A DNA stretch of 64,000 nucleotides from Massospora cicadina (GCA_022478985.1 JAKSZP010017329.1:1-64000), one strand, 5' to 3'. Positions 1 to 12,059 are shown, counted from the stretch's first letter. Program-made: numbers and translations. The notes: generated from the letters alone by a model not told the origin.

Positions 1-1577
1 AATTACAGATCCTCCTCCTATAGTTAATAGGGTAGATGAGCGCACCCAGGACCTCTCCTGCAACAAGGGAATACCTGAACTTACCTCACAGCCAATTGAC
101 TCCCTAATGTACATTGATAAACCATCTAATGATGTTATGAAGTGGGTTGTGAAGATGTTGGTCATTGCGTTTTAGAAGGCCTAGGAGAAGTGGAGGTACC
201 CAACAGGGTGAACTCTGTGAGGGTGGTTATGGCTAAGATACTCCACAGAACTTATTTTCGTCAAGTGCTGAGGGGTTTGGAGATTAATAATACTGCTAGT
301 GACGCCAACCAGCTCATTGCCATGCTGACCCGATCCACCCAGATGTGTATACCATGCAATCTATCCATGATAAGTACCCTGAAACTGCCAAAAGACTTGC
401 TTCTAACCTTCATATATAGGAGGTCCTATCTCTTCCTCCAAACCTGGGGGAACCTTAACCAAAGTGGAGGTTGTTGTCAATGGAGTACAAGTCATAGCTA
501 TCCTTAAAACTAGAGCCCTGTGAACGTTGTGTCATTAAAGCTTATAAAAAACTAATTTGCCTCTGACCTCGACTATACCCAAGGGTTTGCACTGTTGGTT
601 CAACCAGTACTAGTGCTATTGGGGCCTACTCATCTTTATCATCAGATTTGGAAAACTCTAATTTTCAGCCTCAGTGGTGGCTTTAGCCATTATTACCTAT
701 GATATTCTCATTGGTACTCTGTTTATACTTGAGTATTACTTGATCATCAACCTGAAATAGGGCTATCTCTCCATGTTTAGCTATGAGTTCTCCTGATTCT
801 GGCCAACAATGAGATGAATAAAAAGGAATACTCTTGCACAGTTGAGTATTCCTCCGCATTATCCCTACAATACATAAGGGTGGGGAAGAATACATATAAG
901 CTGCCTAAATCAGTGGACTCCCTAGAGGGTATTCCATTATATGCGCCTGAAGATGTTTCAATTAAGTCAGGTGAATAAAGGGTTATTGACACTAAGTTTA
1001 CCTTACGAATCCCCCACAACTGTCTGCTGCACCTAATCAGCATCAATGTAGTTAGCTCTAGAGCCTCAAGTAATGTCAGGCTTAATAAACCAGCCTATTA
1101 GAAAGCATATCAGTTTCTAGCTGGGGAATCTCACCAAGAAGGACATAGTTGTAAAAAGAATTAGGAGATCAGAAGAGAACTTCTGATTCCCATTAAGGAC
1201 ATCAAGCAAGTTCACTGTATTAGACCTATGGCTGATATAAGCTTACCCACTGAACAATCACTATTTACTCTGCCTACTGTTTAAATCTCTGATAAACTGA
1301 TCCCCGCTGAGCTTGACAAGGTCCAGACATTACTGGAGTCCTATAGCGATATCTCTTCTAACTCTGATACTGGCTATATGTACATGAAGTATTGGACTCA
1401 TATCATTGATGTTGGGATGCTCGTCCTATCCAATCCAAACCCTACTGTAAATCAAAAGTTGAGGAGCTACAGATGCGGATGAAGCTCAACAGCTGTTGGA
1501 CGCTGGGTTGCTGGTGCCTTCCCAAAGCCCTTAATCATCCCCTCTTCTACTAGTAAAGAAGAAAAATGGAAATCTTT
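1..1577 (+). pseudogene. A1 gag end, dead protease and RT N-terminus
   Basis: Matches the A2 and A4 polyproteins by reading. Residues from about 142 align with the gag-protease linker (EDVGHC, EVEVPN, TASDANQL). The protease active site expected as DTGSPVN reads KTRAL near 505-525, so the catalytic aspartate and glycine are lost. The usual IGTQFM..EYEGII flap-side block survives as IGTLF...EY near 708-750. The pre-RT linker (1040-1440) carries VHCIRPMAD-like text, and RT begins near 1440 with the SKVEELQMRMKL helix. Many stops and frameshifts; no ORF exceeds about 120 codons. Clearly a pseudogene. Confidence 0.75.
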
Positions 1578-2746
1578 TGTGTTGGGATTTTTGCCCATAT
1601 TCCCAGCCTGCTAGATTATCTGGAATTGCTGGGGAAAAATTCCCTAAGGCGAAGTGAATCAAAATTCAGTTGGCCTGAGTTTCAGAGTAACTATGTATGG
1701 GGGATTTTGGGATATTCTCCTGGTTGTATCTTTTGGGGATCAATCCAGATGAATACTTAAAAGTCTCATTGGGCTGAGTTGCCAATGAAATAGGGGCATC
1801 TGATAGTGATTAACTATCAGTTGTACCAATTGGGATTGGTTGGGTTTCATCATTAACTGACTGGGATTGAATAGCAAGTTGTGAGGCAAGTGATGCCGCC
1901 TGCAACTAGAAAATTGATTGGTTGGTGCATGACCTGCCTAAATAGGTAATAAGTTCAATTACTTAAGCAGGTCGCTATCCAAATATGGTTGGTTTGCTTG
2001 GATCAAGAGGAAAATGTTAGGGACACGTTTTATGACTCTTTCCTTTATAGGTCTTGAGAATGTCCAAAGTCAGAATCCTAGCCAGGATGGGGAAGACCAT
2101 CGCTACTGAGATGAGGATGGGTGATTTAATGGAAACGGCTGCTGTTTCATTGAAGAGGTGCCAACTGAGGGTTAGACATCCAAATTCCCCACTATATATT
2201 CCCTAGGGTTCACTATAATAAAATACAGATAATACAGGAGATAATAACAGATAATTTTAGTTATTCAGTTCTAAGTTATCCATCTTGTATATAGTTTAAA
2301 GAGTAAACTATCATCAGCTTCCTTTGTGCTGTTCTGTCTCAAGGATATTATTGCTGTGTGCAATAATTGGCAGACTCTTAGAGAGAAGAGTAAAGATCTG
2401 AGCGGGGGATCTAGAGAAGAAGGAGTCACAATCAGGGATAGCTGCCAACTGTGTGTTGGACTGAAGAGACTGTCACCGGGGTATCTCAGTTAAGATTGGG
2501 TGGACAAGAGCAAGGGAACAAATCCCTACGAGTATGACATCATGAGTATTTAATTGGGAATACTGGCCAAGCGTTGGGCCAAAATATAATAATTGATACT
2601 CAACTATGGATAATAGTCTCCATACTAATATTGATTAATAATTCATTCTACTATACAACATGACGAAGTGCATGAGGAAACTGAACCTGTTCAGTAAAAA
2701 GGTTATTAAGGCTGCTTGCTGATAACAACTTAAGTGAATTTTTACA
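1578..2746 (+). repeat. F 5' LTR
   Basis: A 1169-bp direct repeat matching 8745-9905 almost base for base from about 1600 on, with only scattered substitutions by eye. Starts TGTGTTGG, ends TTTTTACA (TG...CA). Contains an AT-rich TATA-like run (CACTATATATTCC near 2190) followed by AATAAAATA near 2217, a reasonable U3/R arrangement. It abuts the broken RT text of A1 on the left and a PBS on the right, which makes it the 5' copy of a plus-strand element. Confidence 0.9.
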
Positions 2747-2749
2747 AGT

Positions 2750-2766
2750 TGGTGCTCACTACAGGA
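2750..2766 (+). promoter_or_regulatory. F primer-binding site
   Basis: TGGTGCTCACTACAGGA lies three bases after the LTR end. It matches the PBS of A2, A4, H and L at 16 of 17 bases, which is why the LTR end is placed at ACA. It begins with TGG, the complement of a tRNA CCA end. I cannot name the tRNA; its acceptor 5' strand should begin GCTCACT. Confidence 0.75.
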
Positions 2767-3650
2767 GTAGTTGATTTTAGGAATTTATAATGATGTTTTA
2801 TGAAGATGTTTCCAAATTTGGAAATAAGTTATTGAAGGAAGTTATTGAAGATAGAACGTGAAGAAGATCACGTTCAGTGGCGTTCACCCAGCTCAGCAGT
2901 GGAGCTTTGAGTGAATCAAAATGAAGATACTCAAGTTCATGAAAAAAAACTTGCAGCCTAGATATGGAACTATCTAGTGCTGCAAGGAAACCAGTTCCAC
3001 CGGAAATCTACTTTAGATGAAGAGTATCACCAGGGCCAACTCAGGTTGGAATTGAGCCTTCTGGAAATAGTCTCAAGGAGCAGCAGGATCAACCCAGGTT
3101 GAAATTGGATCTGCTTTAAATAGTCCTGAGGAGTGAGTGTTTAGATGAGGCATTTAATGAAAAAGGAAGCAATCAATATGGAGAATTGGATTGGCATACC
3201 AATGAAGATATGAAGACAAAACAGGAAATGATTAATTCAAAATAGTGGATTGATCATTTGAATCAATAACAATCAATTAATGGTCAGAAGTTTCTGGAGA
3301 CGAGTTTATCAATTCAGGAGAAATTGGATGAAGATAACAAGGCCAGAACGACCTGTGTAATTAAGGATAGCCACGAAGGCTAAAATCGTTTTCAGAAAAA
3401 AACGATCTGGACAATCAGATGAAACTGTTGGCTAATGAGATAAGAGGATTCAAAACATCAGTTGCCGAAATAAGGGATGAAGTTAGGACCAGTTGGACCA
3501 ATAACCAGTCGGGATAAAAGCCTAATATTCAAGAGTATTGCTAAAAGTCAGCAAGTGTAGCCTATACGAGAAGAAACAGAGTTGCTGGTCATATAGTGAA
3601 GAAGGTCAATACTTATTGGAAGTATTGAGCCTAATAGAAATTAGTTTCAA
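2767..3650 (+). other. F 5' internal region, no open reading frame
   Basis: About 880 bases between the PBS and the first G repeat. Purine-rich, GAAGAT-rich text with frequent stops in all frames. One frame near 3410-3510 gives a coiled-coil-like stretch (NQMKLLANEIRGFKTS). The position fits a decayed gag, but I see no capsid or zinc-knuckle motif. No other feature seen. Confidence 0.4.
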
Positions 3651-3960
3651 TGTTCCCAGCGGACCTCTGAACCATTAAATGGTTATGTCCTGAGATTTTG
3701 TTCAAATCCTAGAAGAGTACCACTAAACCAAATGGTTGGTTAAATCTTAAGAGAATAAGATTTTGAACCATTATAACTGGTAGGTTTAAGTACCTAGGAC
3801 CAAGTTTTGATGAAGGGGAAAAGAAGGATCTCTGAGCTTTTTTGTAGGTTGCAAGTCCCATTGCAAAAGAAAAATTAAAAAAAATTATATACAATATAAA
3901 AATATAAAATATCAATTTTATGGTCTATAAGTTTTGGACCTAAGAAATGATGAGAAATGC
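3651..3960 (+). repeat. G left flanking repeat (possible LTR)
   Basis: About 300 bases that resemble 6683-6985: GTTCCCA, GGACC, GAACCATTAA, ATGTCCTGA, CAGGTTTAA-like and CAAGTCCCAT blocks occur in the same order in both. The pair brackets the pol text, as LTRs would. Divergence is high and ends are approximate. Alternatively this is an internal duplicated segment of F. Confidence 0.5.
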
Positions 3961-6682
3961 TGGCAGCTGAACGGAAAAATTCCCCTCTCAAATAGATGAA
4001 ATTATCAGCTGGGGTAACTGAGAGCATCAACCTATTAGTTGATCAAGAGCATCTCGCTGATCTGTCAGAAGGCCAGTAAGAGATGTTCAAATTATTCAGA
4101 AAGTATTAGGAAGTGTTCGCTTAGGACTACCACTATTTGGGATGCACATGAGACGTGATCCACAAGGTTGACACTGGGGAAAATTTGCCAATCAGGATGA
4201 GACCAATCTGATGATCAAAAGCCACCAAAGTGGTAGTGGAGGATGAAATCAGCAAACTAGTTAAGCATGGGCTTCTAGTTCCATCATCAAGTCTCTGGGC
4301 AAGTCTGATTCTGATCATGAAGAAAAAGGATGGATCCAACTGGGTGGCGATTGACTAATGAAGGCTGAATAAAATTATGAAGAAGGATTTGTATTCCCTA
4401 CCAAAGATTGATGATGCTCTAGATCATTAAGGAGAAGCGAAGTATTTCTCCACAATGGATCTGATCTCAGGATATTGTCAGATCAACTTGCCAAAAGAAG
4501 ACCAAGAAAAGTGCACAATTATTACCGCACAGGGGCTATACCAACCGATGAGGATGCCCCAGGGTCTATGTAATGCGCCTGCAACGTTTCAGAGGGCCTT
4601 GGATGCGATATTGAGCAACTTGGAGTTGTTATGAGCCCTGGTATATCTGGATGATATAAACGTGTTCAGTAGGACGTTAACTGATCACCTACGCCACTTG
4701 GAAGAAGTATTTAAGCGACTGTTCACGTCTAACCTGAAGATCAAGCCAAGTAAGTGCCACTTCTTTAAGAAAGAGTTGGAATATCTGGGATTTGTAATCA
4801 ACTCCAGTGGATTGCAGCTGCAAACCCAGAAGATAGCAGCTATAGAATGTATGGCTTTACCAAAGAGTGTCTGAGACATACAAGTGTTCCTTAAAATGGT
4901 CTGATAATATAGAAGATTTATTTGGGACTTTGCTTGAATAACTGTGCCATTATTCCATTTATTAAAAAATCCAAAAAAAGGTTTGTATGACTGAAGAGTC
5001 CCAGGACTCCTTTGATGAGTTACGCCAGTATTTAATAGATTTGATGATTCTGAAGTATCTGAATTTTGATCAGGAGTTTATTATTCAAACCAATGCTTCA
5101 TTGATGGCAACCGGCGCCATACTAAGCCAAGTAGATGAACTTGGGGACAAACATCCGGTGGCATATGTGAGCTGGACACTCTCAGCCGCTGAGAGAAACT
5201 ACACTGTGACTGAGCGGGAATGCCTTGTGGTCATTTATGCATGAAAGTAGTTTCAGGTGTACATCCATGGGACGCACTTTAAGGTGGTGACGGACCACTC
5301 TTTGCTGCGTTGGATGCACAATTTAAGAGAGCCAGAAGGACGACTGGCCTGATGGGCACTTAAGCTCCAGGATTATGATTATGAGATTGTCCACTGAGTG
5401 GGGGCTTCTCACCAGAACGTGGATGGCTTATCACAGTTACCAATGGTCCAGATGGTATACCCGCAGGCAGATGAGCTATTCCAGAGAATTGTCAACAGAA
5501 AAATTGGGAACAAGTTCCAAGAAATCTAAGGTGCACTTTAGAAAGCAATGGAAAACACTGAGACCGTGGATGGACAAGTACTTAAGATGATCAACTGGAA
5601 GCGGTTATTATTCCCAAAACTGTTAGAAAGAGCAGCTATAGTGCAAGCAGCTCACAAGGTTGTCAGGCATGGAGGCCTGAGGAAAACAACTGACCATATT
5701 CTCCAATACCATTACTGGGAATCCATCAACTAAGATGTCGTGGATTATCTAGCTTGTTGTGTGGAGTGCCAGATGCACAAACCACATAATAATACAACTG
5801 GATACTGACTGGTCCACCCTGGATTTTCTTGGCACATGGTTTCCATTGATGTGATTGGACCGCTGTTGACGAGCACAGAGGGAGTCAAGTACATTTTAGT
5901 TGCCATCGACCATCTGATGAGATGGGTTGAGATGAAGGCCCTAACAAAAGTAGACGCTACCAGTACTGCGAGAATCATCCTGGATCAAGTAGTATACTGG
6001 CATTTATGTCCACAGGTCCTGCTTAGTGACAATGGGACCAACTTCACGTCTCATGTGAACCCAAGATTAAATGAGATAATGGGGATCAGAGGAGTTGTGT
6101 CAGTACCTTACCAGCTGGAGACGAATGGACTGTTAAAATGGGTGGATGGAACGCTGGCTGTGATGCTGAGGAAGCTGGTTGCAGGAAGAACTTCTGCGTG
6201 GGGAATGTACTTGAGTTTGGTAACCTTTGCTTACAATATTAGTCATCATATGGCAACGGGAAAGACGCCGTTTGAGTTGTTATACAGAAGAAAAACAGCA
6301 TTGCCACCAATTTTATATTTGGTGGTGGAACCTACGTCAGGGATGAGTACCAAGAAATATTTGAACCGACTGACAAATATCCTGATCAATATGCAATTGC
6401 AAGCATTTTATACAACCTTGAAGAAAAGGATTTGAGCTAAATTGATGGACGACAAGAACTAACTGGCCTCAGCAGAAAATCAAATAGGGGAAAGAGTTGC
6501 CTATTGCAATATGCATGTTTTTGGAAGAAGAAACAAATTAGATGCATTGTGGTCAGGTCCGTTCAAAGTGATCGCCAAGATGGCAACTAATGCTTACTCC
6601 TTTAAGAATCTCTTGGATGGAAGAGTTGTGAATTGAGTCCATGCTAAGTATCTAAATTTATGTATCAATGAAAAAATAAAAG
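3961..6682 (+). pseudogene. G pol remnant: RT, RNase H, integrase
   Basis: Starts abruptly in the pre-RT linker (HLADLSEGQ near 4050), then RT with the HKIDTG-like entry (4150), template grip SGYCQINLPKEDQEKC (4465) and an intact active site YLDDINVFSR (4640). RNase H follows (NASLMATGAIL near 5095; TERECL 5210; TDHSLLRWM 5295). Integrase has a HGG zinc-finger half (5660), core DVIGPLL (5840), SDNGTNF (6026) and an NGLLKWVDGTL block where the catalytic glutamate is lost (near 6125). The C-terminus ends near 6650 (VHAKYL). Several in-frame TGA and TAG codons. Closest in this window to H. No gag or protease precedes it. Confidence 0.75.
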
Positions 6683-6985
6683 AGTTCCCAAAGGACCAAT
6701 GAACCATTAAGTTAGTTATGTCCTGATGATTAGGTCAAGTCTGAAAAAAGGACCCTTGAACCAATCTAAATGATTAAGTCCGAAAAAGGACATCTGAACC
6801 ATAGGAAAACTGGCAGGTTTAAATACCCAGGACCCAGTTGGGGGGAATAAAAAAGATGTAGGTTGAATTAAAACAAGGTCAAGTCCCATAGGGAAAAAGA
6901 AGAATAAAAATAATAAATTGATAAAAGATATTGTGGATAAAGATTATAAACTGAACAGAGAAAAACATGGTATAAATTTTATAAT
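6683..6985 (+). repeat. G right flanking repeat (possible LTR)
   Basis: Diverged partner of 3651-3960, immediately after the end of the G integrase and preceded by an A-rich tract (AAAAAATAAAAG) that could act as a purine tract. Ends near a run of AT-rich sequence. Supports reading G as a separate, internally deleted element inside F. Confidence 0.5.
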
Positions 6986-7033
6986 TTTTTATTTTTAATA
7001 ATTGTCCTTGATACAGGGATGATTCCGCCTATG

Positions 7034-7420
7034 TCACCTCTTGGGGGAGGGAGGATGGATCACAGTAGGAAGGAACAGCCTGTCAAAATTGATATGAGAT
7101 TGGATGCTAGTGAGGGCTAGACCTACATAAAACCACATTATTTGAGCGGACGCTGAGCCCTGTGAGAAAGTGACTAGGGGAAGGAAAATTAAGATATTGG
7201 ATGAAGCCAATTGCAAAACCCCAGAGCAGGGAGGAAAGCAACAGTATAAGAAGAGGCAATTGGCAAATAACCCCGAGTAATCCCAATAAGATACCAGAGC
7301 TGGAAGATTAGTTCTGAACGCCTGACGACGGGCTTCATCAAGAACACCAGGCATGTGGGCCATCAACGAACAAGGGATGCTTGTTGGGGGTTGCCAAATC
7401 ATGCCCCCTGTCAACGCCAT
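7034..7420 (-). other. Antisense open frame, 128 codons, in F
   Basis: An uninterrupted minus-strand frame starting at 7420 (MALTGGMIWQPP), located downstream of the larger antisense block at 7558-8169 in the same direction. Contains a hydrophobic cysteine-rich stretch (ANCLFLYCCFPPC) in the middle. I recognise no family. It could be the continuation of the upstream antisense frame after a frameshift, or chance in a decayed region. Confidence 0.3.
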
Positions 7421-7557
7421 CAGTGGAAGCTACCGATGGGAAGTGCCAGAGAAGAGATAGTCAGGCAGGGAGCAGATTGCATCCTGCAAGTGACAACTAC
7501 GGGCTTCTCAGAAGCTAAAGCTTAATGAACAATGGAACATGGCTGAGGCTGGAAGCT

Positions 7558-8169
7558 TCATGGACCAACTTTGAAGAACTTGGCCAGCAAAGTGAAAAGC
7601 ATAAGCGCAGTATTCCAATCCATGATGTTATCAAGATCAGAGGGATTCAGCGCTAGGGTCAAAGCCTCAGTGACTTGGGCCCAGAGTTCAGTGTAAGGGA
7701 GCTCAAAGTGAATACTGTTACCAATGGTGAGCTCAGAGACCAGAACAGTGGGTCTGTAATTTTGCCCGAGTTGGAAGAGGAACTCAGGAAGCAGGTCCAA
7801 CCTGGCAAGAAATGAGCGATCAAGAGAAAATGGCATATTCTCTGGAGCATCTATGACAATGGTCAGTGCATCAGCAAAATGAGCTGAATCCAGGAGAGTT
7901 TCAAAGTCCAACTCTGTAATTGATGGCAGAGGAAGAATTGGCCAAGAGTTGTTATAAATGATTGCAAGCCTAGTTTCAGAGGGATTAGTTACTATTTCCA
8001 GTAATTAAATGGAAGGACTAGCTGCTGGCGCCAGACTAGGCGTATGAGTTCTGGAAGAACCATAGAAGAGGTTCCGCTGAGCATCCCGACTCATCTGCTA
8101 GAAGAAATGGAGGTCTTGATAAGACAAACTATTCAGAAGCTGCTGGTATTGTGACTCAGAATTTGACAT
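7558..8169 (-). pseudogene. Antisense coding-like block inside F, 204 codons
   Basis: Reading the minus strand from an ATG at 8169 gives one frame to 7558, broken by only two stops (near 8100 and 8007). The last 117 codons (from 7911) are fully open. Start text MSNSESQYQQLLNSLSYQD; later LDFETLLDSAHFADAL, LLPEFLFQLGQNYRP and FELPYTELWAQVTEAL. Composition is acidic and leucine-rich with ordinary codon usage, unlike random AT-rich DNA. It lies between the G block and the 3' LTR, opposite to the direction of F. I do not recognise the protein. It may be a captured host fragment, a gag-like gene of an older minus element, or an accessory antisense ORF. Confidence 0.45.
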
Positions 8170-8730
8170 ATGAGCTGGATGAGAGGGGGGATGTCAGACT
8201 TATATGGAAGTTGACATTATGCACTCTTCAATTCATTAAGCTCCAGTTTTGGAGAAATTAATCTCAAACTTAATGGAATAAGCTCTCCAAGGAAAGAATT
8301 AGGAATGACTTGAGCCAGAGGTTATAAGAGAAATAACCAGGTCAAATAAAAAAATCATTCTTAATTGAGCAACAAAACAAACATTAATTGCAAAAGTATT
8401 CTGTCTAGGACGAGGAGAAAATCAGGAAATCAAGGACGCTGGACCAAGAATCCTGAGTATGACGGTGGGTCATATACTCTGATGGGGGGAACCGGATCCC
8501 AGGACTAATTTGTCATGAGTAAATCGATCAGCCCAGCATGACAGTAGATTGTGGGGACTGCGCTTTGAGAAGGTGGTAGCGAGGAGGAAGAGGAAGAACG
8601 CCTTATGCCAAAGGTCATCATGAGCAGCGTTGAGCATTAACAAGTGTACTCCATTTGAACCAATGAAGTATTTGACCAAGTGTTTGAAGCAGTGTTCTCA
8701 TGACTCAGTCCTTTTCTCGCTGGAAATCTA

Positions 8731-8744
8731 GGCAAGAGGGGGGA
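8731..8744 (+). promoter_or_regulatory. F polypurine tract
   Basis: GGCAAGAGGGGGGA directly abuts the TGTGTTGG start of the 3' LTR. This is where plus-strand DNA synthesis is primed in LTR elements. It fixes the orientation of F as plus. Confidence 0.75.
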
Positions 8745-9905
8745 TGTGTTGGTATTTTTGTCCTATTCCCAGCCTGCTAGATTACCTGGAATCGCTAGGG
8801 GAAAATTCCCAAAGTGAAGTGAATCAGAAATCAATTGATCCAAGTTTTAAGGTATCTATGTTTAGAGATTTTGGGATATTTGCCTGGTCATATCTGCTGG
8901 GTATCAATCCAGACAAATACTTAAGATCTCATTGGGCGGAGTTGCTGACAAAAAATGGCATCTGATAGTGATTAGTTACCAGGTGTACCAATTGGGATTG
9001 GTAAGGTTTCATCACTGACTGATTGGGAATGTATACCAAGTTGCGAGGCGAGTGATGCCACCTGGAACTAGCAAATCAATCAGTTGGTGCGTGACCTGCC
9101 TAAATAGGTAATAAGTCCCATTACCTAAGCAGATCGCTAGCCAAATATGGTTAGTTCGCTTAAATCAAGAGGAAAACTTTAAGGACAAGTTTTCCAACTC
9201 TTTCAGTTTTAAGTCTCAAGATGTCCAACAATGGAATCCTAGCCAGGATGGGGAAGACCATCGCTACTGAGACAAGGATGGGTGATTTAATGGCAACGGC
9301 AGCTGTTTAATTGAAGAGGTGTCAACTGAGGGTTAGACATCCAAATTCCTCACTATATATTCCCTAGGGTTCACTATAATAAAATACAGATAATACAGGA
9401 GATAATAACAGATAATTTTAGTTATTCAGTTCTAAGTTATCCATCTTGTATATAGTTTAAAGAGTAAACTATCATCAGCTTCCTTTGTGCTGTTCTGTCT
9501 CAAGGATATTATTGCTGTGTGCAATAATTGGCAGACTCTTAGAGAGAAGAGTAAATATCTGAGTTGGGGATCTAGAGAAGAAGGAGTCACAATCAGGGAT
9601 AGCTGCCAACTGTGTGTTGGACTGAAGAGACTGTCACTGGGGTATCTCAGTTAAGATTGGGTAGACAAGAGAAAGGGAACAAATCCTACAGTATGACATC
9701 ATGAGTATTTAATTGGGAATACTGGCCAAGCGTTGGGCCAAAATATAATAATTCATACTCAACTATGGATAATAGTCTCCATACTAATATTGATTAATAA
9801 TTCATTCTACTATACAACATGACGAAGTGCATGAGGAAACTGAACCTGTTCAGTAAAAAGGTTATTAAGGTTGCTTGCTGATAACAAATTAAGTAAATTT
9901 TTACA
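8745..9905 (+). repeat. F 3' LTR
   Basis: A 1161-bp copy of 1578-2746, starting TGTGTTGG and ending TTTTTACA, directly followed by the resumed RT text of A1. Differences from the 5' copy are scattered single bases plus a few short indels, so F is much younger than its host A1. Confidence 0.9.
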
Positions 9906-11301
9906 GTTGGGTAGTTATAGACTACTGCAAACTGAACAACCTCACCAAGAAGGATAGATATTCTATCCCCTGCATTGATGATGACCTAGCCCAACTCTTC
10001 TTCTTTAACTTCTTTTCTGCTATGGGCTTGGCTAGCGGTTATTGCAATTATACTTTTCTCCCTAAGATCAGGAGAAATGCGCTCTTATTTGCAGTGCAGG
10101 TCTCTTTCCAATCTACTCAACTACCACAAGGGCTGTGAAATGCACCTGCAAATTTCCAGCAATCCATGGACCACATCTTACTGGAATTGAAGTTAAGTTG
10201 TGTCATCTTTTATCTCATTGACATCACAATGTTTCCAAAACCTTCAACAAACATCTTACTAACCTGAAGGAAGTGTTTTAGCGCCTACGTGAGTCCATCA
10301 AGTAAAAACCCTCCTTTGCACCCTTTTTCAGAGAAAAATTAAACTTTATTGGACACGCCATCTCTTGAAAAGGAATCCAACCCAAGAAGGATAAGACTGA
10401 AGCCATAACAAAAATGCCTTCATCTCAAAACCTCCAGGGTATCCAGGTATTTCTATGCATAATGGGGTATTACCATCAGTTCTTCCCCAAGATTACCCAG
10501 TTCAGTGAGTCCCTCATCCGCCTCTTGGCTAAAAACATTCCCTTACATTGGGATGCTGAATAAAAGGCTGCTTTTGAGACCCCTAAGGAGCTATTGCAAA
10601 GAAGGCCGATCCTCCGCCATCCTGACTATGGCAAGCCCTTCATGTTTTTCATGGATGCCTCTGATTACGCCGTTGGAGCTATCTTGGCTCAATTAGATGA
10701 GCGTGGGGTCAATTATACCATGTCATGCTTCAGCAAAATGCTCTCAAAGGATGAGCGCAACTACAATGTCACTGAGAAAGAGTGCCTCACTCTACTGTTC
10801 TTTGTTAAAAACTATTGGCCATTCTTATATGAGACTTCATTTAAAGTCATTACTGACCACGCCACCTTGAAGTGGTTACAGAATATGAAAGATCCCACTG
10901 GACAGTTGGCTCTCTGGGTGTTGAAGCTCCAGCATTATGATATGACTATTATTAAATGGGCTGAAACTCTCCATATGAATGTTAGTGGGTTGGCACGGCT
11001 GCCTGTCCTCCACTTAGACAATAGTGAAGCTGAGAGGTTACATGACCTCCTAATGACTCCTGATTCATGGTCTAATGAGGATGAACCAATACAAAAGATG
11101 CTATCTTGGCACTCCCATAACACCAATGTGGATAGTGGTAGTTATAGAAAAAAATAGGGTGATCTGGTTAGCCCTATCTCTGTCCCTTAGAGTGAGTCAT
11201 ATGATCCTGGAGTCTCACACCATCATGGCGCATGGAGGAGTATAAAAAACATATGAGTGGGTTAAAAAATGCTATTACTAGGAAGGCATCATAAAAATCA
11301 G
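9906..11301 (+). pseudogene. A1 RT C-terminus, RNase H and start of integrase
   Basis: RT resumes at VVIDYCKLNNLTKKD. The active-site line reads IFYLIDITMF (about 10205-10235) instead of YLDD, so the catalytic aspartates are not intact. RNase H is the best part: from 10594 an open frame of 187 codons holds FMDASDYAVGAILAQLDE, TEKECL and TDHATLKWLQ, keeping the expected D-E-D residues. Integrase starts near 11160 and stops at 11301, where the A5 LTR begins. Confidence 0.8.
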
Positions 11302-12039
11302 TGTCAGACAATTAAAAGTTCAGTTATGTAATAAAAGTGTTTTGGTTAATAATAAGGACGAAATCGGCCAAAAGACCTGGCTGATTATCAGTAAAGCCCC
11401 TTGAATTGGAACAATAGTTTATTAATAATACTCGGCCAAATAGCTCAAGTTTAGGGGGTCAGATTGCACTGACCATGTGGTGGAATCAGGGGAGTACATC
11501 CGAGGTTCCTCCCATCCCATTAACCATTTTAATAAGCCACCTACACGTGGATCATCCCCTTTTGTAGCCTTGAAGGGTTCCTCCAGGAGTAAAAATTAAT
11601 CTCAAGGTGCTTGGTTCAGATATATGATATGATTGCCTAACAGACTGGTCCTACCTACTATTGACCCTTCCATGGCCATTCCGTTAAAGCAAAGCGAGTT
11701 TTAAGAGTCTAATAGGTCAAAACCTCGTATTTTCTAATTTAGATAATAGCAGCTTATATTAACTTTCTAATCCACCTCACTTTGAAGCTCATATCATTTA
11801 TATAATAAACAGTGACCTAATAATAGTATTCCTTTTCTTACCTCTCCAATTAACATAACAAAATCCTTAAAAACCCACTATTTACTAGTGTTATAGTTTA
11901 TTTATTTTTATATATGTGTTTAATTGAAATCCCCTAAAGAAATATCCTAGCGTTAAGAATAATATTTCTCCTTCAATCATATTTTTAAATTCAGGTATCA
12001 AAAAGCATCAGAAAGTTTATTAATCTCTTGAAACCCAAA
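11302..12039 (+). repeat. A5 5' LTR
   Basis: About 738 bp from TGTCAGACA to just before the PBS-like ATGGTATTCACTACAGGGG. Internal CTGGCTGATTATCAGT and CCTTGAATTGGAACA resemble the A2 LTR. The 3' half is AT-rich with TTTATTTATTTTTATATATG. The terminal CA is decayed (CCCAAAAAATGG), so the right end is good to a few bases. Confidence 0.7.
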
Positions 12040-12042
12040 AAA

Positions 12043-12059
12043 TGGTATTCACTACAGGG
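12043..12059 (+). promoter_or_regulatory. A5 primer-binding site (diverged)
   Basis: TGGTATTCACTACAGGG differs from the common group-1 PBS by two bases. The preceding A makes an ATG, giving a short frame MVFTTGG that parallels MVLTTGD of A2. Confidence 0.65.

Larger units (their letters stand above)
1578..9905 (+). mobile_element. Element F: 8.3-kb LTR element inserted in A1
   Basis: Bounded by two near-identical direct repeats of about 1.16 kb, both starting TGTGTTGG and ending TTTTTACA. A PBS follows the left repeat and a purine tract precedes the right one. The body holds a gag-like area without ORF (2767-3650), a pol block bracketed by its own short repeats (G), and an antisense coding-like block near the 3' LTR. 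No 5-bp target duplication is evident: the flanks read TCTTT on the left and GTTGG on the right. If G is a separate insertion, F has no pol of its own and would be a non-autonomous large element. Confidence 0.85.
1..11301 (+). mobile_element. Element A1: oldest Ty3/gypsy copy, in two pieces
   Basis: A decayed group-1 gypsy element on the plus strand. Pieces 1-1577 and 9906-11301 are collinear with one polyprotein: gag/protease linker, protease, RT, RNase H, start of integrase. The RT reading stops at LLLVKKKNG just before 1578 and resumes at VVIDYCKLNNL just after 9905, so F inserted inside RT. The 3' side is cut at 11302 by the LTR of A5 inside the zinc-binding part of integrase. The 5' LTR lies outside the window. 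It is the outermost host of the left half and so the oldest element here. Confidence 0.85.

Noticed and set aside
1573..9910. Target duplication for F
   Set aside because: Flanks TCTTT and GTTGG do not match; shifting the ends by a few bases does not help. Left as not detected.
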